Below are positions 45,408-56,001 of a stretch of 64,000 nucleotides of DNA, one piece after another. Every line of letters begins with the position of its first letter. Within the stretch, counting starts at the first letter, position 1. The position numbers and the translations under genes are program-made. The DNA comes from JAWSVE01 sp050789445. GTDB lineage: Bacteria; Pseudomonadota; Gammaproteobacteria; Pseudomonadales; Cellvibrionaceae. The stretch covers positions 2,294,001-2,358,000 of the forward strand of contig JAILXR010000001.1 in NCBI GenBank assembly GCA_050789445.1, in the 5' to 3' direction. The notes beneath the pieces are model-generated. The model was not told where the DNA came from and made no database searches. It was given only the letters and a program-made list of their open reading frames with translations.

Positions 45408-45854
45408 CTAACGGCTCAATATTGCCATCGTAATACGAGATATACATGTTAGTTTTTCTCGATCATCATATAACTTAATTTCCCAGACGTGCGACGTTCT
45501 ACCGATATATACCGCCTTGGCTATACCCGTCACATTCCCTTCTCTGACACCGCGCAAATGGTTTGCGTTAATTTCCTGCCCAACAACAAATTGTTTTTCA
45601 CGATCCACAACTAAGCCCGCACAAAAACTCCCTAAAGTTTCAGCAAAAGCAACATTCGCTCCTCCATGCACCAAGCCCATTGGCTGCAACACCTTCGGCG
45701 AAACAGGCATTATTCCTTTTATGAAGTCATCACCAATTTCTATAATCTCTATCCCTAGAAAACCTGACAATGTATTTTCCGACCAGCTATTTAATTCTTC
45801 TAGCGTAAACGCCGTGTGCCAAATGGATTTTTTCTCTACATCTTTGTTGTTCAT
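45408..45854 (-). CDS. Hotdog-fold esterase/thioesterase (YdiI/EntH-like)
   Basis: 148 residues. GLVHGGANVAFAETLGSFCAG matches the active-site region of the YdiI/EntH group (PaaI superfamily), where a Glu serves as catalytic residue. It acts on aromatic or short acyl-CoA thioesters. It is the fourth hotdog-family hydrolase in the window. Confidence 0.88.
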   Translation of the reverse strand: MNNKDVEKKSIWHTAFTLEELNSWSENTLSGFLGIEIIEIGDDFIKGIMPVSPKVLQPMGLVHGGANVAFAETLGSFCAGLVVDREKQFVVGQEINANHLRGVREGNVTGIAKAVYIGRTSHVWEIKLYDDREKLTCISRITMAILSR

Positions 45855-45907
45855 AAACTTCCTACTTTATTTAGTCATGTTCTTTTAGTCTTATGTTTTG
45901 CGCAGTA

Positions 45908-46555
45908 TTAACGGTATCTATAATCAGCAACAAAAGGATTAGATGCCCTTTCCTGGCCGAATGTAGACATAGGGCCATGACCAGGGATGAACTTCACATC
46001 ATCCCCTAAAGGAAATAATCTATCTCGTATCGCACTGATTAAGGCATCATGATCACCTCTAGGAAAATCTGTACGACCAATAGAACCTTGAAATAATACG
46101 TCGCCAACAATGGCAAGCTTTGAATCCTTATCATAAAAAACAATATGGCCCGGTGTATGACCAGGACAATGGATCACCTGCAATGTAATATCACCAAAGC
46201 CAACTGTATCGCCGTGATGCAACCACGTATCGGGAACGAAAGCATCACAAGGAGGAAACCCTGCCATAGCGCAGTGCTCAGGGAGTCCATCCAACCAGAA
46301 TTTATCTTCCTCTTGTGGACCGATCACAGGTAGATCATATTTTTTTGCTAACCCTAATGTTCCACCCACATGATCTAGATGGCCATGGGTAAGCAGTATT
46401 TTTACAGGCTTGAGCTGATTTTGATCAATCACAGATTGGATCATGGAAAGATCACCACCGGGATCAACAATAGCCGCTTCATTTGTTTCATCACACCAGA
46501 GTACACTACAATTTTGCTGGTAAGGCGTCACAGGAACAATTCGGTAATTAAGCAT
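45908..46555 (-). CDS. Metallo-beta-lactamase-fold hydrolase (YcbL/glyoxalase II-like)
   Basis: 215 residues. THGHLDHVGG (HxHxDH), a second-half HCPGHTPGH and DPGGD give the metal-binding set. It is most like the short glyoxalase II-like YcbL proteins, which may hydrolyse thioesters such as S-lactoylglutathione. The substrate is unproven. Confidence 0.9.
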   Translation of the reverse strand: MLNYRIVPVTPYQQNCSVLWCDETNEAAIVDPGGDLSMIQSVIDQNQLKPVKILLTHGHLDHVGGTLGLAKKYDLPVIGPQEEDKFWLDGLPEHCAMAGFPPCDAFVPDTWLHHGDTVGFGDITLQVIHCPGHTPGHIVFYDKDSKLAIVGDVLFQGSIGRTDFPRGDHDALISAIRDRLFPLGDDVKFIPGHGPMSTFGQERASNPFVADYRYR

Positions 46556-46756
46556 GATTTGAGTCTTCTTCTATGTTGTAAACGAGCAAAAGCGTTTAAA
46601 TTAAGGTAACGTTATTTTAACCTTTTAAGGTGAGAGCTTTTGGATAATTTCAAAATTATCACGCTGTGCTATTCTACAATAGAACAACTAAAGCAATGAC
46701 AGATTAATCTGCTTATCATATTCTTAAGCGCCAATGAATTCAAAAATAACTATGAC

Positions 46757-47188
46757 GTGACAGCCATGCTACTCGCGATTTGCATCAACACACTTATTGT
46801 TATCATCAGCGTACTGATACATTACGAAGTATTAAATTTTCTTTCTCAAAAATTAATGCAGTTTCGAAAGCGTCATCGATTCTTAGTTCTTGTTGGGGTG
46901 CTAGGCTCCATGCTTGCTCATATACTAGAAGTCTTTATATTTGGCATGGGGATTTATGGGATGCTTCAGATAGACGGCATGGGAACACTTGAAGGTAGCT
47001 TTGACGGCTCATTTATAGATTGCGTTTATTTTTCTTTTACGAATTACACAACCTTAGGTTATGGTGATATTTCTCCATTTGGTTATGTTCGTTTTTTAGC
47101 AGCTCTAGAATCACTAACCGGTTTAGTACTTATAACTTGGAGCGCCTCATTTATGTTTATTGAAATGCAGCGCTTCTGGAAAAAATAA
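46757..47188 (+). CDS. Two-pore-domain-type potassium channel subunit (single pore)
   Basis: 143 residues, starting at GTG 46757 or ATG 46766. Two to three membrane helices flank the pore loop TTLGYGD, whose GYGD matches the K+ selectivity filter. No regulatory RCK domain is attached. It should be a simple tetrameric potassium channel. Confidence 0.88.
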   Translation: MTAMLLAICINTLIVIISVLIHYEVLNFLSQKLMQFRKRHRFLVLVGVLGSMLAHILEVFIFGMGIYGMLQIDGMGTLEGSFDGSFIDCVYFSFTNYTTLGYGDISPFGYVRFLAALESLTGLVLITWSASFMFIEMQRFWKK

Positions 47189-47225
47189 AAAACATACCCT
47201 TAATCATTCACAACAAAAGAATCCT

Positions 47226-47957
47226 ATGCCTGATAAATATTTAAAACCACAACCACTTTTATGCTTTGCCCATCGCGGGGGGAGAGGACACGGAACTGAA
47301 AACACACTATCGACTATTGAGATAGGTTTATCACAAAATGCTTACGGCATTGAAATTGATGTATGGAATGTCGATGGCACGCTTCTGGTAACACATGACA
47401 GAAGGCTCGGCCGCGTCATAAAAGGCGAAGGAAACTTGCTCTCTCTAACCTCTTCCGATATCGTCGCTTTAGAAAACTATGACGGCTCAAAAGTTCCAAC
47501 ACTACTTGATGTATTACATCTAGTCGGCAACAAAGCTGTTCTCAATATTGAAATTAAAGGCCCTAATTGCATCGAACTTGTTATAAAACAGCTAAAAGAA
47601 TTTTGTGCCGCGACGGGAATTGATTATAAAAATTATGTCATTTCTAGCTTTGACCACCAACAGCTATATTGGGCAAAAGAAAATTCGCCAGAATTTCAAA
47701 GAGGTGTTTTAGTTTGCAACATCCCACTTGATTACGCAAAGTGCTGTGATGCTCTTGGCGCCTACTCTTTTCATCCTTCAATTGACTTTTTCAATCAAAA
47801 GCTTATTGACGACGCAAATAAACGTCATGCAAAAGTATTTCTTTATACAGTGAATGATCTAGAAGATTTCAAAATGCTTAGCTTAATGAACGTTGATGGG
47901 ATTTTTTCTGATTATCCAGATCGCGTAGCATTGTTTAATCAATCGCTTCAGGAATAA
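47226..47957 (+). CDS. Glycerophosphodiester phosphodiesterase
   Basis: 243 residues from ATG 47226; the longer frame to 47160 adds 22 residues that overlap the channel gene. FAHRGG near the N-terminus, then EIDVWNVDG and THDRRLGR give the HRG/ExD/HD metal site of the GDPD family. It releases glycerol-3-phosphate from phosphodiesters. Its end overlaps the convergent YyaL-like gene by 23 bases. Confidence 0.93.
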   Translation: MPDKYLKPQPLLCFAHRGGRGHGTENTLSTIEIGLSQNAYGIEIDVWNVDGTLLVTHDRRLGRVIKGEGNLLSLTSSDIVALENYDGSKVPTLLDVLHLVGNKAVLNIEIKGPNCIELVIKQLKEFCAATGIDYKNYVISSFDHQQLYWAKENSPEFQRGVLVCNIPLDYAKCCDALGAYSFHPSIDFFNQKLIDDANKRHAKVFLYTVNDLEDFKMLSLMNVDGIFSDYPDRVALFNQSLQE

Positions 47958-50022
47958 CTTTCCCCTCTATGACTTCTGCTAATTGTGACAACAAATCATC
48001 AAGCTTACTTTTCGGCTCCAAGCAATGTCCGCCAGCACACACTAGCCCTTGATTATTGTCGATCAAAAACAATTCGGGCGGATGAATCTCTGAATTTTCT
48101 GGCACCCAATAACAATGGACTCGATCTCCATACTGTTTATATATTTCATCATGCCAAAACGCCATTCCCTGGTTACCCTTCAATAACACCTGTGGTGGAC
48201 AATGTAAATATTCTGACAAACTTAAGAGTAATGTGTTGTGATTTTTAGGATGTCGTAGCATTGAGCTCCAGCCACTTAACAACGTTCTTTTAGCACTTTC
48301 TAAATATCGAGGTTCAGCGCATAAATGTCCTAGCCGCCCTAATACTTTTGCTGCCATGCCATTACCACTAGGCAAGACGCTATCGTAGAAAGGTTTACTA
48401 CGATAAATTAATTTTTCATGATCATGGTGCGTAAAATAAAATCCACCATGATCTTTATCTTCATAATTATCTATCAGGGACTCACCCAACAAGCATAAGA
48501 AGCGATAATCTTCATCACGCCACTGACAACGAAGTAGCTTAATTAATGCATCCATCAAAAAAACATAATCATTAAGGTATGCACCCACTTTAGCTTCATT
48601 ATTTTGCCAAGTTGTGTATAACCGTTTATTTATCCAAAGTTTTTCACGAATAAAATCAACGGCTTTTTGAGCTGCAGTCAAATACTCACGATACCCAAAC
48701 TCTCTCGCCGCAACTGCGAGACTTCCGATCATTAAAGCATTCCAACTGGTGATTATTTTAGAATCTCGAATTGGCTTTTTCCTATCAAGCCGCTGCGTAC
48801 GTAATTTACCTAAAACTTTATTGTAATGCGTTAACAAAGATTCCAAATCAATTTCAAGCTCTTCAGCAATGACTTGCCACTCTCGCTCGCGATGTAAATG
48901 CCACTGCCCTTCAAAATTGGCATATTTATCTAGATCAAAAACGGCATGCACAACACCTTGCTCAACAGGTGTTAGATCTTTAGTTATTTGTTTTATATCC
49001 CAAAGATAAAATGCGCCCTCTTCTCCATCCGCTTCAGCATCGAGCGAACTGTAAAACACACCCTGTCGCGAACGCATATCATCTAATGCCCAGCGGGCAA
49101 TATTTTTTGCTGACTCAGAAAATTCCGTTATTTCAGGAAATACTTTGCTTGCACGCGTATACACTCCCAATAACAATGCATTGTCATATAACATTTTTTC
49201 GAAATGTGGAATCATCCATTTCGCATCGGTAGAATACCGAAAAAAACCACCACCAATCTGATCATGTATACCCGAACGCGCCATAATCGATAATGATTTT
49301 TTTAAATGCTCGGCAGAAACATCTTGCCATTCATTAGGAAAATATTGAGTGACTAGCAACCGCTCTAATCGAGTTGGCATTGGAAACTTTGGTGCGGGAC
49401 CAAAACCACCGTTCACTAAATCAGCTTCTTTAAACAGGTCGACAATCGATTTTTCTATTGGGATATTATTCAATTCAGCATCTGGATCAGAAGTTTTTTC
49501 ACTTCGAGTTAAAGCTTTATAACTCGACTTAACCTTATCAATAGTTTCTAAAAAATCAGGTCCACGCGTTCGGTAATAGTCATTTACTTTCTCAAGTAAC
49601 TCAAAAAAACCCAATCGTCCATTGTGACTTTCTTTTGAAAAATATGTCCCAGCCAAAAACGGAACATTAGTTCGAGGACACAGAAAAATAGTTAATGGCC
49701 AAGCACCCGCCTGCCCTGTTAGCAACTGGTGTGCTGTTTGGTAGATATCATCTAGATCTGGACGTTCTTCTCTATCTACTTTTATATTAACGAACATGTC
49801 ATTCATTAATCCTGCTACGACAGGATCATCAAATGATTCTCGAGACATCGTGTGACACCAATGACAAGCTGAATAGCCAATGGACAGTAAAATAGGTTTG
49901 TCTTGCTTCTTTGCAAGCGCAAGAACGGGTTCGCTCCATTGCTGCCAAGCGACTGGATTATCTTTATGCTGCAACAAATACAAACTTGTTGCTTCGTGGA
50001 GTGTATTGCTTATTTCCGGCAT
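47935..50022 (-). CDS. Thioredoxin-domain (DUF255)/YyaL-like protein
   Basis: 695 residues. The N-terminal DUF255 domain carries SIGYSACHWCHTM (CxxC at about 52-55), followed by DREERPDLD and PLTIFLCP, and a C-terminal alpha/alpha six-barrel. It is the bacterial counterpart of SPATA20/YyaL. Its function is poorly known. It ends convergently on the GDPD gene. Confidence 0.93.
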   Translation of the reverse strand: MPEISNTLHEATSLYLLQHKDNPVAWQQWSEPVLALAKKQDKPILLSIGYSACHWCHTMSRESFDDPVVAGLMNDMFVNIKVDREERPDLDDIYQTAHQLLTGQAGAWPLTIFLCPRTNVPFLAGTYFSKESHNGRLGFFELLEKVNDYYRTRGPDFLETIDKVKSSYKALTRSEKTSDPDAELNNIPIEKSIVDLFKEADLVNGGFGPAPKFPMPTRLERLLVTQYFPNEWQDVSAEHLKKSLSIMARSGIHDQIGGGFFRYSTDAKWMIPHFEKMLYDNALLLGVYTRASKVFPEITEFSESAKNIARWALDDMRSRQGVFYSSLDAEADGEEGAFYLWDIKQITKDLTPVEQGVVHAVFDLDKYANFEGQWHLHREREWQVIAEELEIDLESLLTHYNKVLGKLRTQRLDRKKPIRDSKIITSWNALMIGSLAVAAREFGYREYLTAAQKAVDFIREKLWINKRLYTTWQNNEAKVGAYLNDYVFLMDALIKLLRCQWRDEDYRFLCLLGESLIDNYEDKDHGGFYFTHHDHEKLIYRSKPFYDSVLPSGNGMAAKVLGRLGHLCAEPRYLESAKRTLLSGWSSMLRHPKNHNTLLLSLSEYLHCPPQVLLKGNQGMAFWHDEIYKQYGDRVHCYWVPENSEIHPPELFLIDNNQGLVCAGGHCLEPKSKLDDLLSQLAEVIEGKVIPEAID

Positions 50023-50721
50023 CCGCTAAAGGTGCTCCAACGTCTAAATGGTTTTCCTGAAAGCGGAAGCCTTCTTACTGGAATCGTTTCTTACACTTGT
50101 AAACATCATCAAATATAAACTAAAGATGATGCACTGAAACCATAAATTTAAAAAATAGAAAAAGTGAGTTAAAAACTGCCAACAATGTAACAAAAAATAA
50201 GGGCTGAAAGGTTTAAAAAGTCATTATTTCAACTATCAGCACATTCAATTATTGATGCGACAGCAATTGCCTAGAGTACATAAACTGCTGCACCGTCTGA
50301 GAATAAAAGAGAATACAATCTATTGCGTGCAACCAAACAAAATTGTTTGGGAACCCTAACAGCAAGTATTAGTTTCACATTTAATGAGAGCAATCCTACC
50401 AAGCATTTTTAAGCTGCTTCATCGTTTTAAAAACAGCACTCAACACTACCTAATGTCGCCTAAAACTTCCAGCATGGCCACTGAGTCCATCTGACATTTT
50501 TCTTGTTTCCCGACAAATTGCCTTGAGAACCTATTTAACGGTAATTAAAATTTTTAAATCATAATTTGAATAACGCCCAAGAGAAAAGACTGATCAGACA
50601 AAGTGATAATGAGAGAAGTAATAAAAGAGGTAGACCAGTTAAATTGACGGGAATAAAGAGGATATAAAGATAATTTAAAAGATGAAGTTCATCCCCTTAT
50701 GCTAACTAATACTAATGTTGT
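50023..50721. other. Gene-free region upstream of the YyaL-like gene and downstream of lipA
   Basis: About 700 bases. I find no convincing coding frame, tRNA, hairpin with T-run or known riboswitch. The sequence is AT-rich with several A-runs. It presumably holds the promoter of the YyaL-like gene near 50023-50150 and the lipA transcript end near 50700. Confidence 0.4.
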
Positions 50722-51705
50722 CTAAACAACCAAGTCTCCGGAAGCTTGTTTATCTGCATGATAAGATGAACGAACAAGTGGCCCGCAAGCCGCATGAGTG
50801 AAGCCGATTTTTTTTGCGTAAGCTTCGTATTCTGCGAACTCATCAGGATGAACATAGCGAGTAACAGGCAGATGATCACGAGAGGGCTGTAGGTACTGAC
50901 CAATAGTAAGCATATCGATATCGTGTTTACGCATGTCATCCATAACTGCAAATATTTCTTCTTTCTCTTCACCTAAGCCGACCATCAACCCTGATTTTGT
51001 TAGCACATCAGAACGGAGCGCTTTAAATTCTTTGAGTAGCCTTAAAGACCACTCGTAGTTTGCTCCCGGCCTCGCTTGCCGATACAAACGAGGCACCGTT
51101 TCTAAATTATGATTGAATACATCTGGTGCGTCAGCCGCAATTAATTTCAAGGCTATATCCATTCGCCCGCGAAAATCTGGAGTCAAAATTTCAACAGTTA
51201 ACGAGGGTGACAATCTCCTTGCTTCGCTAATACACGTTGCAAAATGCTCTGCTCCACCATCTCTCAGATCATCACGATCAACAGAAGTAATCACCACATA
51301 CTTTAATTGCATTTCGGCAATAGCTTCGGCGAGGTGAAGAGGCTCTTTTGTATCGAGTGGATTAGGCTTACCATGTCCTACATCACAAAACGGACAGCGT
51401 CGCGTACAAATATCTCCCATCACCATAAACGTTGCCGTTCCGCCAGAAAAACACTCGCCTAAATTTGGACAGCTGGCTTCTTCACAAACGCTCGACAAAT
51501 TATTTTTTCTAAGAATTTTTTTGATTGCAGCAACGTTAGGAGATGTAGGTACCTTGACCCGAATCCAATCAGGTTTTCTCAGCATCGAATCACTAGCAAT
51601 AACTTTTACAGGAATGCGTTCGACCTTATCGGCATCACGTAATTTTTCGCCTTGTACTCGACGCTTTGTTCTTTGTACAGGAATTGAATCTGATGGGTTG
51701 GTCAC
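50722..51705 (-). CDS. lipA: Lipoyl synthase
   Basis: 327 residues. CEEASCPNLGEC binds the auxiliary iron-sulphur cluster and CTRRCPFC is the radical-SAM CxxxCxxC motif. It inserts two sulphur atoms into octanoyl-protein. It is the last gene of a minus-strand run that begins at proA, 41 bases after lipB. Confidence 0.97.
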   Translation of the reverse strand: MTNPSDSIPVQRTKRRVQGEKLRDADKVERIPVKVIASDSMLRKPDWIRVKVPTSPNVAAIKKILRKNNLSSVCEEASCPNLGECFSGGTATFMVMGDICTRRCPFCDVGHGKPNPLDTKEPLHLAEAIAEMQLKYVVITSVDRDDLRDGGAEHFATCISEARRLSPSLTVEILTPDFRGRMDIALKLIAADAPDVFNHNLETVPRLYRQARPGANYEWSLRLLKEFKALRSDVLTKSGLMVGLGEEKEEIFAVMDDMRKHDIDMLTIGQYLQPSRDHLPVTRYVHPDEFAEYEAYAKKIGFTHAACGPLVRSSYHADKQASGDLVV

Positions 51706-51746
51706 GCGCTCTCTCTACTTTGAATAAAATTAGTTTGGGAAAGTAT

Positions 51747-52436
51747 TTATCTATCAGCCTCATAATTTAAAACGTGACAAAAGTTTTTAATGAGGTAATC
51801 ATTTATAAAGTCTACATTCACTTTTTGGTCAGTCAAATCACTTATTTGTGTCACCGCTAACCCCGCATAACCACAGGGGTTAATTCTTATGAATGGCTCC
51901 AAATCCATATCAACATTCAAGCTCATCCCATGAAAACTGCGGCCTTTTCTAACTCGTAAACCAAGTGCTGCCACTTTTGCATCTTCGACATAAACACCAG
52001 GCGCACCATCTTTTCGCTTAGCACTAATATCAAAATCTTTCAACGTAAGAATTAAACATTCTTCAATGAGTTCGACTAATTCTCTAACACCAATTTTTTT
52101 TCGATGCAAATCTATTAATGGATAAGCAATTAGCTGGCCGGGACCATGATATGTCACCTGCCCGCCGCGATCTGAATTAACAATCGGGATATCACCGGAA
52201 TTTAAAATGTGCTCTGGCTTGCCTGCTTTTCCAAGCGTAAAAACAGGAGGGTGCTCTACCAACCATAATTCATCAGGGGTCGTGTCATTTCTGGTATTGG
52301 TAAATACCGACATCTTATCCCATATAGCCTGATATGGTTGAACCCCTAATCTTTCAATGTGCAATTTTGTTTTTGGCAATTCTCTTTCAACTTTATCATT
52401 TAAAGATAGTGAGCCATGAGCTTGCATGGTCGACAC
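51747..52436 (-). CDS. lipB: Lipoyl(octanoyl) transferase
   Basis: 229 residues. RGGQVTYHGPGQ, KVAALGLRV (catalytic Lys) and NPCGYAGL (catalytic Cys) are all intact. It moves octanoyl from ACP to lipoyl domains. It starts at a GTG that shares one base with the TAG of the DUF493 gene; ATG 52427 is an alternative. Confidence 0.96.
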   Translation of the reverse strand: MSTMQAHGSLSLNDKVERELPKTKLHIERLGVQPYQAIWDKMSVFTNTRNDTTPDELWLVEHPPVFTLGKAGKPEHILNSGDIPIVNSDRGGQVTYHGPGQLIAYPLIDLHRKKIGVRELVELIEECLILTLKDFDISAKRKDGAPGVYVEDAKVAALGLRVRKGRSFHGMSLNVDMDLEPFIRINPCGYAGLAVTQISDLTDQKVNVDFINDYLIKNFCHVLNYEADR

Positions 52437-52708
52437 TACAAAACCATTTTAACTAGGTCGATAGTTTTTAAATCTTCAAAAATTGCTTTTAATTGTGGCT
52501 CGCCTGTTGCGGTAATAAAAACCGTAACGGCTTTGTAACGATTATTTTTACTGTCTCTAACCGTTATTTGGGTTTGATCAAAACCTGGCGAATGTTTTTC
52601 AATTACTGTAATCACTATTTCATGAAAATCTTCATGAGCGTCACCCATGATTTTTATAGGATAACCTTCACAAGGAAATTCAATTTTAGGAGGAGGGAGA
52701 TCATTCAT
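52436..52708 (-). CDS. ybeD: YbeD-type DUF493 protein
   Basis: 90 residues of the DUF493 family (FPCEGYPIKIMGDAHEDF at the start, and a ferredoxin-like fold). Its constant place between dacA and lipB in gammaproteobacteria supports the name. The function is unclear, possibly allosteric or regulatory for lipoate metabolism. Confidence 0.92.
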   Translation of the reverse strand: MNDLPPPKIEFPCEGYPIKIMGDAHEDFHEIVITVIEKHSPGFDQTQITVRDSKNNRYKAVTVFITATGEPQLKAIFEDLKTIDLVKMVL

Positions 52709-52729
52709 AATAATTTCAAATTCTAATAT

Positions 52730-53959
52730 TTACACTTTACCCAGCAGGCCGAGTACGAATAATTTAATGCTATCTATTAATCTTGCGAAAAATCCCGCTT
52801 GCTCAACTGCTTGTTTTGCCACTAGAGGAACATCCAGAATTTTTTCTCCATTAAGATCAACGGTTACCCTTCCTAGTTCCTGACCGGCTTTGACAGGGGC
52901 TTCAAGAATCGTCCCTAAATGCATCTGGGCATTTAAGTTTTCTTCCACACCTCTGGGTATAGTAACAAGAATATCTTCCGCTACACCGAGAGCAAGCTGA
53001 TCTGTCTTACCTTTCCATATTTTCACATCACTTAACGTGTCTGCTACTGAGTATAGCTTATGAGTTTGATAATAGCGGAAACCGTAGGTCAATAATTTTT
53101 GTGATTCTGCTGCGCGAGCATCTTCTGATCGAGCACCCATGACGACAGATATTAATCTCATATCATCTTTTTTGGCCGAGCTAACTAAACAATAACCCGC
53201 TTCTTCGGTGTGACCTGTTTTTAGACCATCTACATTCGGATCACGAAACAATAATTTATTACGATTGGCTTGATTAATACCATTATATTCAAAGTATTTT
53301 TCCGAATAAATTGCGTAATGTTCGGGATAATCATTAATTAATGCTTTAGCTAGTATTGATAAATCTCTTGCCGTTGTTCTATGCCCTTCTGCTGGCCATC
53401 CTGTGGCATTTTCAAAATTTGTACTTGCCATGCCTAGCAGCATAGCTTGCTGATTCATAATATCGACAAAGCCCTCTTCACTTCCGGCAATATGTTCGGC
53501 TAACGCAACACTGGCATCATTACCTGATTGAATAATTACGCCTCGTAATAAATCCTTTAAAGGCACTCTTGTGCCCTCTCGCACAAACATTTTTGACCCG
53601 CCCATTTTCCACGCTTTCACGCTGATATTTACAGGTGTATCTTCTTGGACATTGCCTCGAGCTATTTCGCCGGAGACAATGTAACTTGTCATCATTTTTG
53701 TGAGACTTGCGGGCGGCAAAGGTTGATCTGCATTTTTTTCAACTAAAACCTTTCCCGTACTAGCATCTATCAGAAGATAACCAGAAGCTGCCAGCTGGGG
53801 CGGCGAAGGGATAATCACAGGGGCTGCATTCACAGAAAAGGAATATAACAATGTACCCGTAAAAACAATAAGCGCACAGAGTTTCGAAATTAACACATAA
53901 TTACCAGTCCGAACAAAAAGCAAAACAATCTCCCGAGAATTTTGACGACTTATCATCAT
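52730..53959 (-). CDS. dacA: D-alanyl-D-alanine carboxypeptidase (PBP5/6)
   Basis: 409 residues: signal sequence (about 28-45), SLTK active-site serine, SGN, and KTGH. The C-terminal region has a beta domain and an amphipathic anchor ending FVLGLLGKV. It trims the terminal D-Ala from pentapeptides in peptidoglycan. It lies 70 bases after rlpA and 21 bases before ybeD. Confidence 0.96.
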   Translation of the reverse strand: MMISRQNSREIVLLFVRTGNYVLISKLCALIVFTGTLLYSFSVNAAPVIIPSPPQLAASGYLLIDASTGKVLVEKNADQPLPPASLTKMMTSYIVSGEIARGNVQEDTPVNISVKAWKMGGSKMFVREGTRVPLKDLLRGVIIQSGNDASVALAEHIAGSEEGFVDIMNQQAMLLGMASTNFENATGWPAEGHRTTARDLSILAKALINDYPEHYAIYSEKYFEYNGINQANRNKLLFRDPNVDGLKTGHTEEAGYCLVSSAKKDDMRLISVVMGARSEDARAAESQKLLTYGFRYYQTHKLYSVADTLSDVKIWKGKTDQLALGVAEDILVTIPRGVEENLNAQMHLGTILEAPVKAGQELGRVTVDLNGEKILDVPLVAKQAVEQAGFFARLIDSIKLFVLGLLGKV

Positions 53960-54029
53960 CTTTAAATTTTATTATTTAATGTTTAAAACAATCTATTTCA
54001 AACAATCTATGACAAAACAATTTTTAAAA

Positions 54030-54968
54030 TTAGTCTCTGACAATATGAGGCGAGCCTAATTTATTTTCTTTGATCAAGCCCTGCAAATTCACCATATCCC
54101 AATTATCTTTAAATGGGCCTATGCGAACTCGAAACAATTGCTGAGCCGACTTAACGGTATTAACAATAAATACAGGATATTCGGTTAAGGATGCAATTTT
54201 TTGCATTAAATTGTTAGCAGCGTTTTCACTACCAAAAGCACCCGCTTGTAAATATGTATCATCAGGCAAACTATACCCGCCGACTTGCACAGGTGCCGGC
54301 GCTGCTTTTTCTGAAACCTCGGATACCGATTGTGTTGATGACTGACTCGGAACAATCGATCTTGGCTCTCCAAGCCCGATGGCAACGCTCGAATTATTTT
54401 GAGCAGCACTCGCTTTAAAAGTAGCAGGATCTAAAGCCTCAACTTCTACTGGCGCAGTTCCTTTACTTTGAAACCCTAGTTTTTTAGCCGCTGCATATGT
54501 TAAATCAATAATACGGCCACCGTGAAAAGGGCCTCGATCATTCACTCTAACAATAACTTCTTTATCATTGTCTAAATTTTTCACACGGACAAACGTAGGT
54601 ATCGGAAGAGTTTTATGTGCTGCTGTCATTCCGTACATATCATAGACTTCGCCGTTCGACGTTTTACGTCCGTGAAACTTTGTGCCGTACCACGATGCCC
54701 TGCCTTTTTGAACAAAACCATCTGAGTTCGGCATAACTCGATATGTTTTACCTAACACTGTATAAGGCGATTTATTTCCCGCAGCAGTCCTTGGCTCGGC
54801 CCGAGGTACTGCATCGGGAATATGATCCACGCTGTAGGACTCAGAAGGAGCTCCATCTTTAATAACCGGGCCAATAATTTTTGGCTTTTTCTGGCTAGTC
54901 GTGCAAGCGCTGAAACAAACTAATATCAACGAAAGAAATATTATTTTTGCTCTACTTGAAATATACAT
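54030..54968 (-). CDS. rlpA: RlpA septal ring lytic transglycosylase with SPOR domain
   Basis: 312 residues: a lipoprotein signal (FSAC lipobox), a double-psi beta-barrel with GRASWYGTKFHGRKTSNGE and VNDRGPF, and a C-terminal SPOR domain that binds denuded septal peptidoglycan. It is one base from mltB, so the pair is probably co-translated. Confidence 0.95.
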   Translation of the reverse strand: MYISSRAKIIFLSLILVCFSACTTSQKKPKIIGPVIKDGAPSESYSVDHIPDAVPRAEPRTAAGNKSPYTVLGKTYRVMPNSDGFVQKGRASWYGTKFHGRKTSNGEVYDMYGMTAAHKTLPIPTFVRVKNLDNDKEVIVRVNDRGPFHGGRIIDLTYAAAKKLGFQSKGTAPVEVEALDPATFKASAAQNNSSVAIGLGEPRSIVPSQSSTQSVSEVSEKAAPAPVQVGGYSLPDDTYLQAGAFGSENAANNLMQKIASLTEYPVFIVNTVKSAQQLFRVRIGPFKDNWDMVNLQGLIKENKLGSPHIVRD

Positions 54969-54969
54969 T

Positions 54970-56001
54970 TTAGATATCTTTTTTAGTTGGCACGGTTAAA
55001 TCCAGCTCTTCTTTCGGAAAACTCGCTTTAATTTTTTCGCTTAACTGATGGACGGCCATCGCATAGAGAAGACTATGATTATATCTCGTAATGACATAGA
55101 AGTTTTTTAATCCCATCCAATATTCATCGCCAGAATCACCTTCCAATTTAAATGCCATAGCTCCTAAACCACCCTCTAACCTTGCCACAGGTAAGAAACC
55201 CGCACTTTCAACTTTTTCGACGGTACTGTTTAATTTTGTTTTTGATGTCAGAATACTTTTATCGAAACCTTTTGTAGCCTTGGCCGAAATAACAACAGGC
55301 TTCCCCTGTTCCCAGCCATGTCGTTTGAAATAATTTGCAACACTCCCGATTGCATCAACAGGATTATTCCAAATATCATTAAAATCATCGCCATCAAAAT
55401 CTACAGAGTATGCACGATAACTCGATGGCATAAACTGCCCATAACCCATCGCGCCAGCATAAGACCCCGTCAGTGTTAATGGATCTTGTTTTTGCTCACG
55501 ACTCAACAATAAAAAATTTTCTAATTCTTTCTTAAAAAATGTTGCTCGCGGTGGATAATCAAAACCTAAGGTTGATAAGGCATCGATGACCCGGTAACTA
55601 CCTGTATTGCTCCCATATCGTGTTTCAACACCAATAATAGCGACAACCACTTCAGGTGGAACACCAAACTCTTTTTCAGCACGCTCTAAAGTGTTTTTGT
55701 TTTCCTTCCAAAATACTACACCTTTTTCTATCCTATCCGGCTTAATGAAGATATTTCTGTATTCAGCCCATGTCAAAGTTTTTTCTGCGGGTCTAGAAAT
55801 CGCGTCAATAATTTTTTGCTTTTTGTCTACCTGACCAAACAACTGAAGCAGATCATCTTTCACAAATCCATGCTTCTTTTCCATCTGATTGATAAAATCA
55901 GCTAATTGAGGGTGCTCTCGATAATCCGCGTTAACAACACCAACAAAAAAACTATTAGCCACAACCAAAATAAAAAACATCCTTATTATATTTCTCAACA
56001 T
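54970..56001 (-). CDS. mltB: Membrane-bound lytic transglycosylase B
   Basis: About 343 residues from ATG 56001, with a signal peptide ending near GVVNA. The ORF from 56046 adds 15 non-signal residues. GVETRYGS holds the catalytic glutamate of MltB, and AGAMGYGQFMPSSY is the conserved LT motif. It cleaves peptidoglycan glycans. There is no lipobox cysteine, so this copy may be soluble in the periplasm rather than lipid-anchored. Confidence 0.92.
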   Translation of the reverse strand: MLRNIIRMFFILVVANSFFVGVVNADYREHPQLADFINQMEKKHGFVKDDLLQLFGQVDKKQKIIDAISRPAEKTLTWAEYRNIFIKPDRIEKGVVFWKENKNTLERAEKEFGVPPEVVVAIIGVETRYGSNTGSYRVIDALSTLGFDYPPRATFFKKELENFLLLSREQKQDPLTLTGSYAGAMGYGQFMPSSYRAYSVDFDGDDFNDIWNNPVDAIGSVANYFKRHGWEQGKPVVISAKATKGFDKSILTSKTKLNSTVEKVESAGFLPVARLEGGLGAMAFKLEGDSGDEYWMGLKNFYVITRYNHSLLYAMAVHQLSEKIKASFPKEELDLTVPTKKDI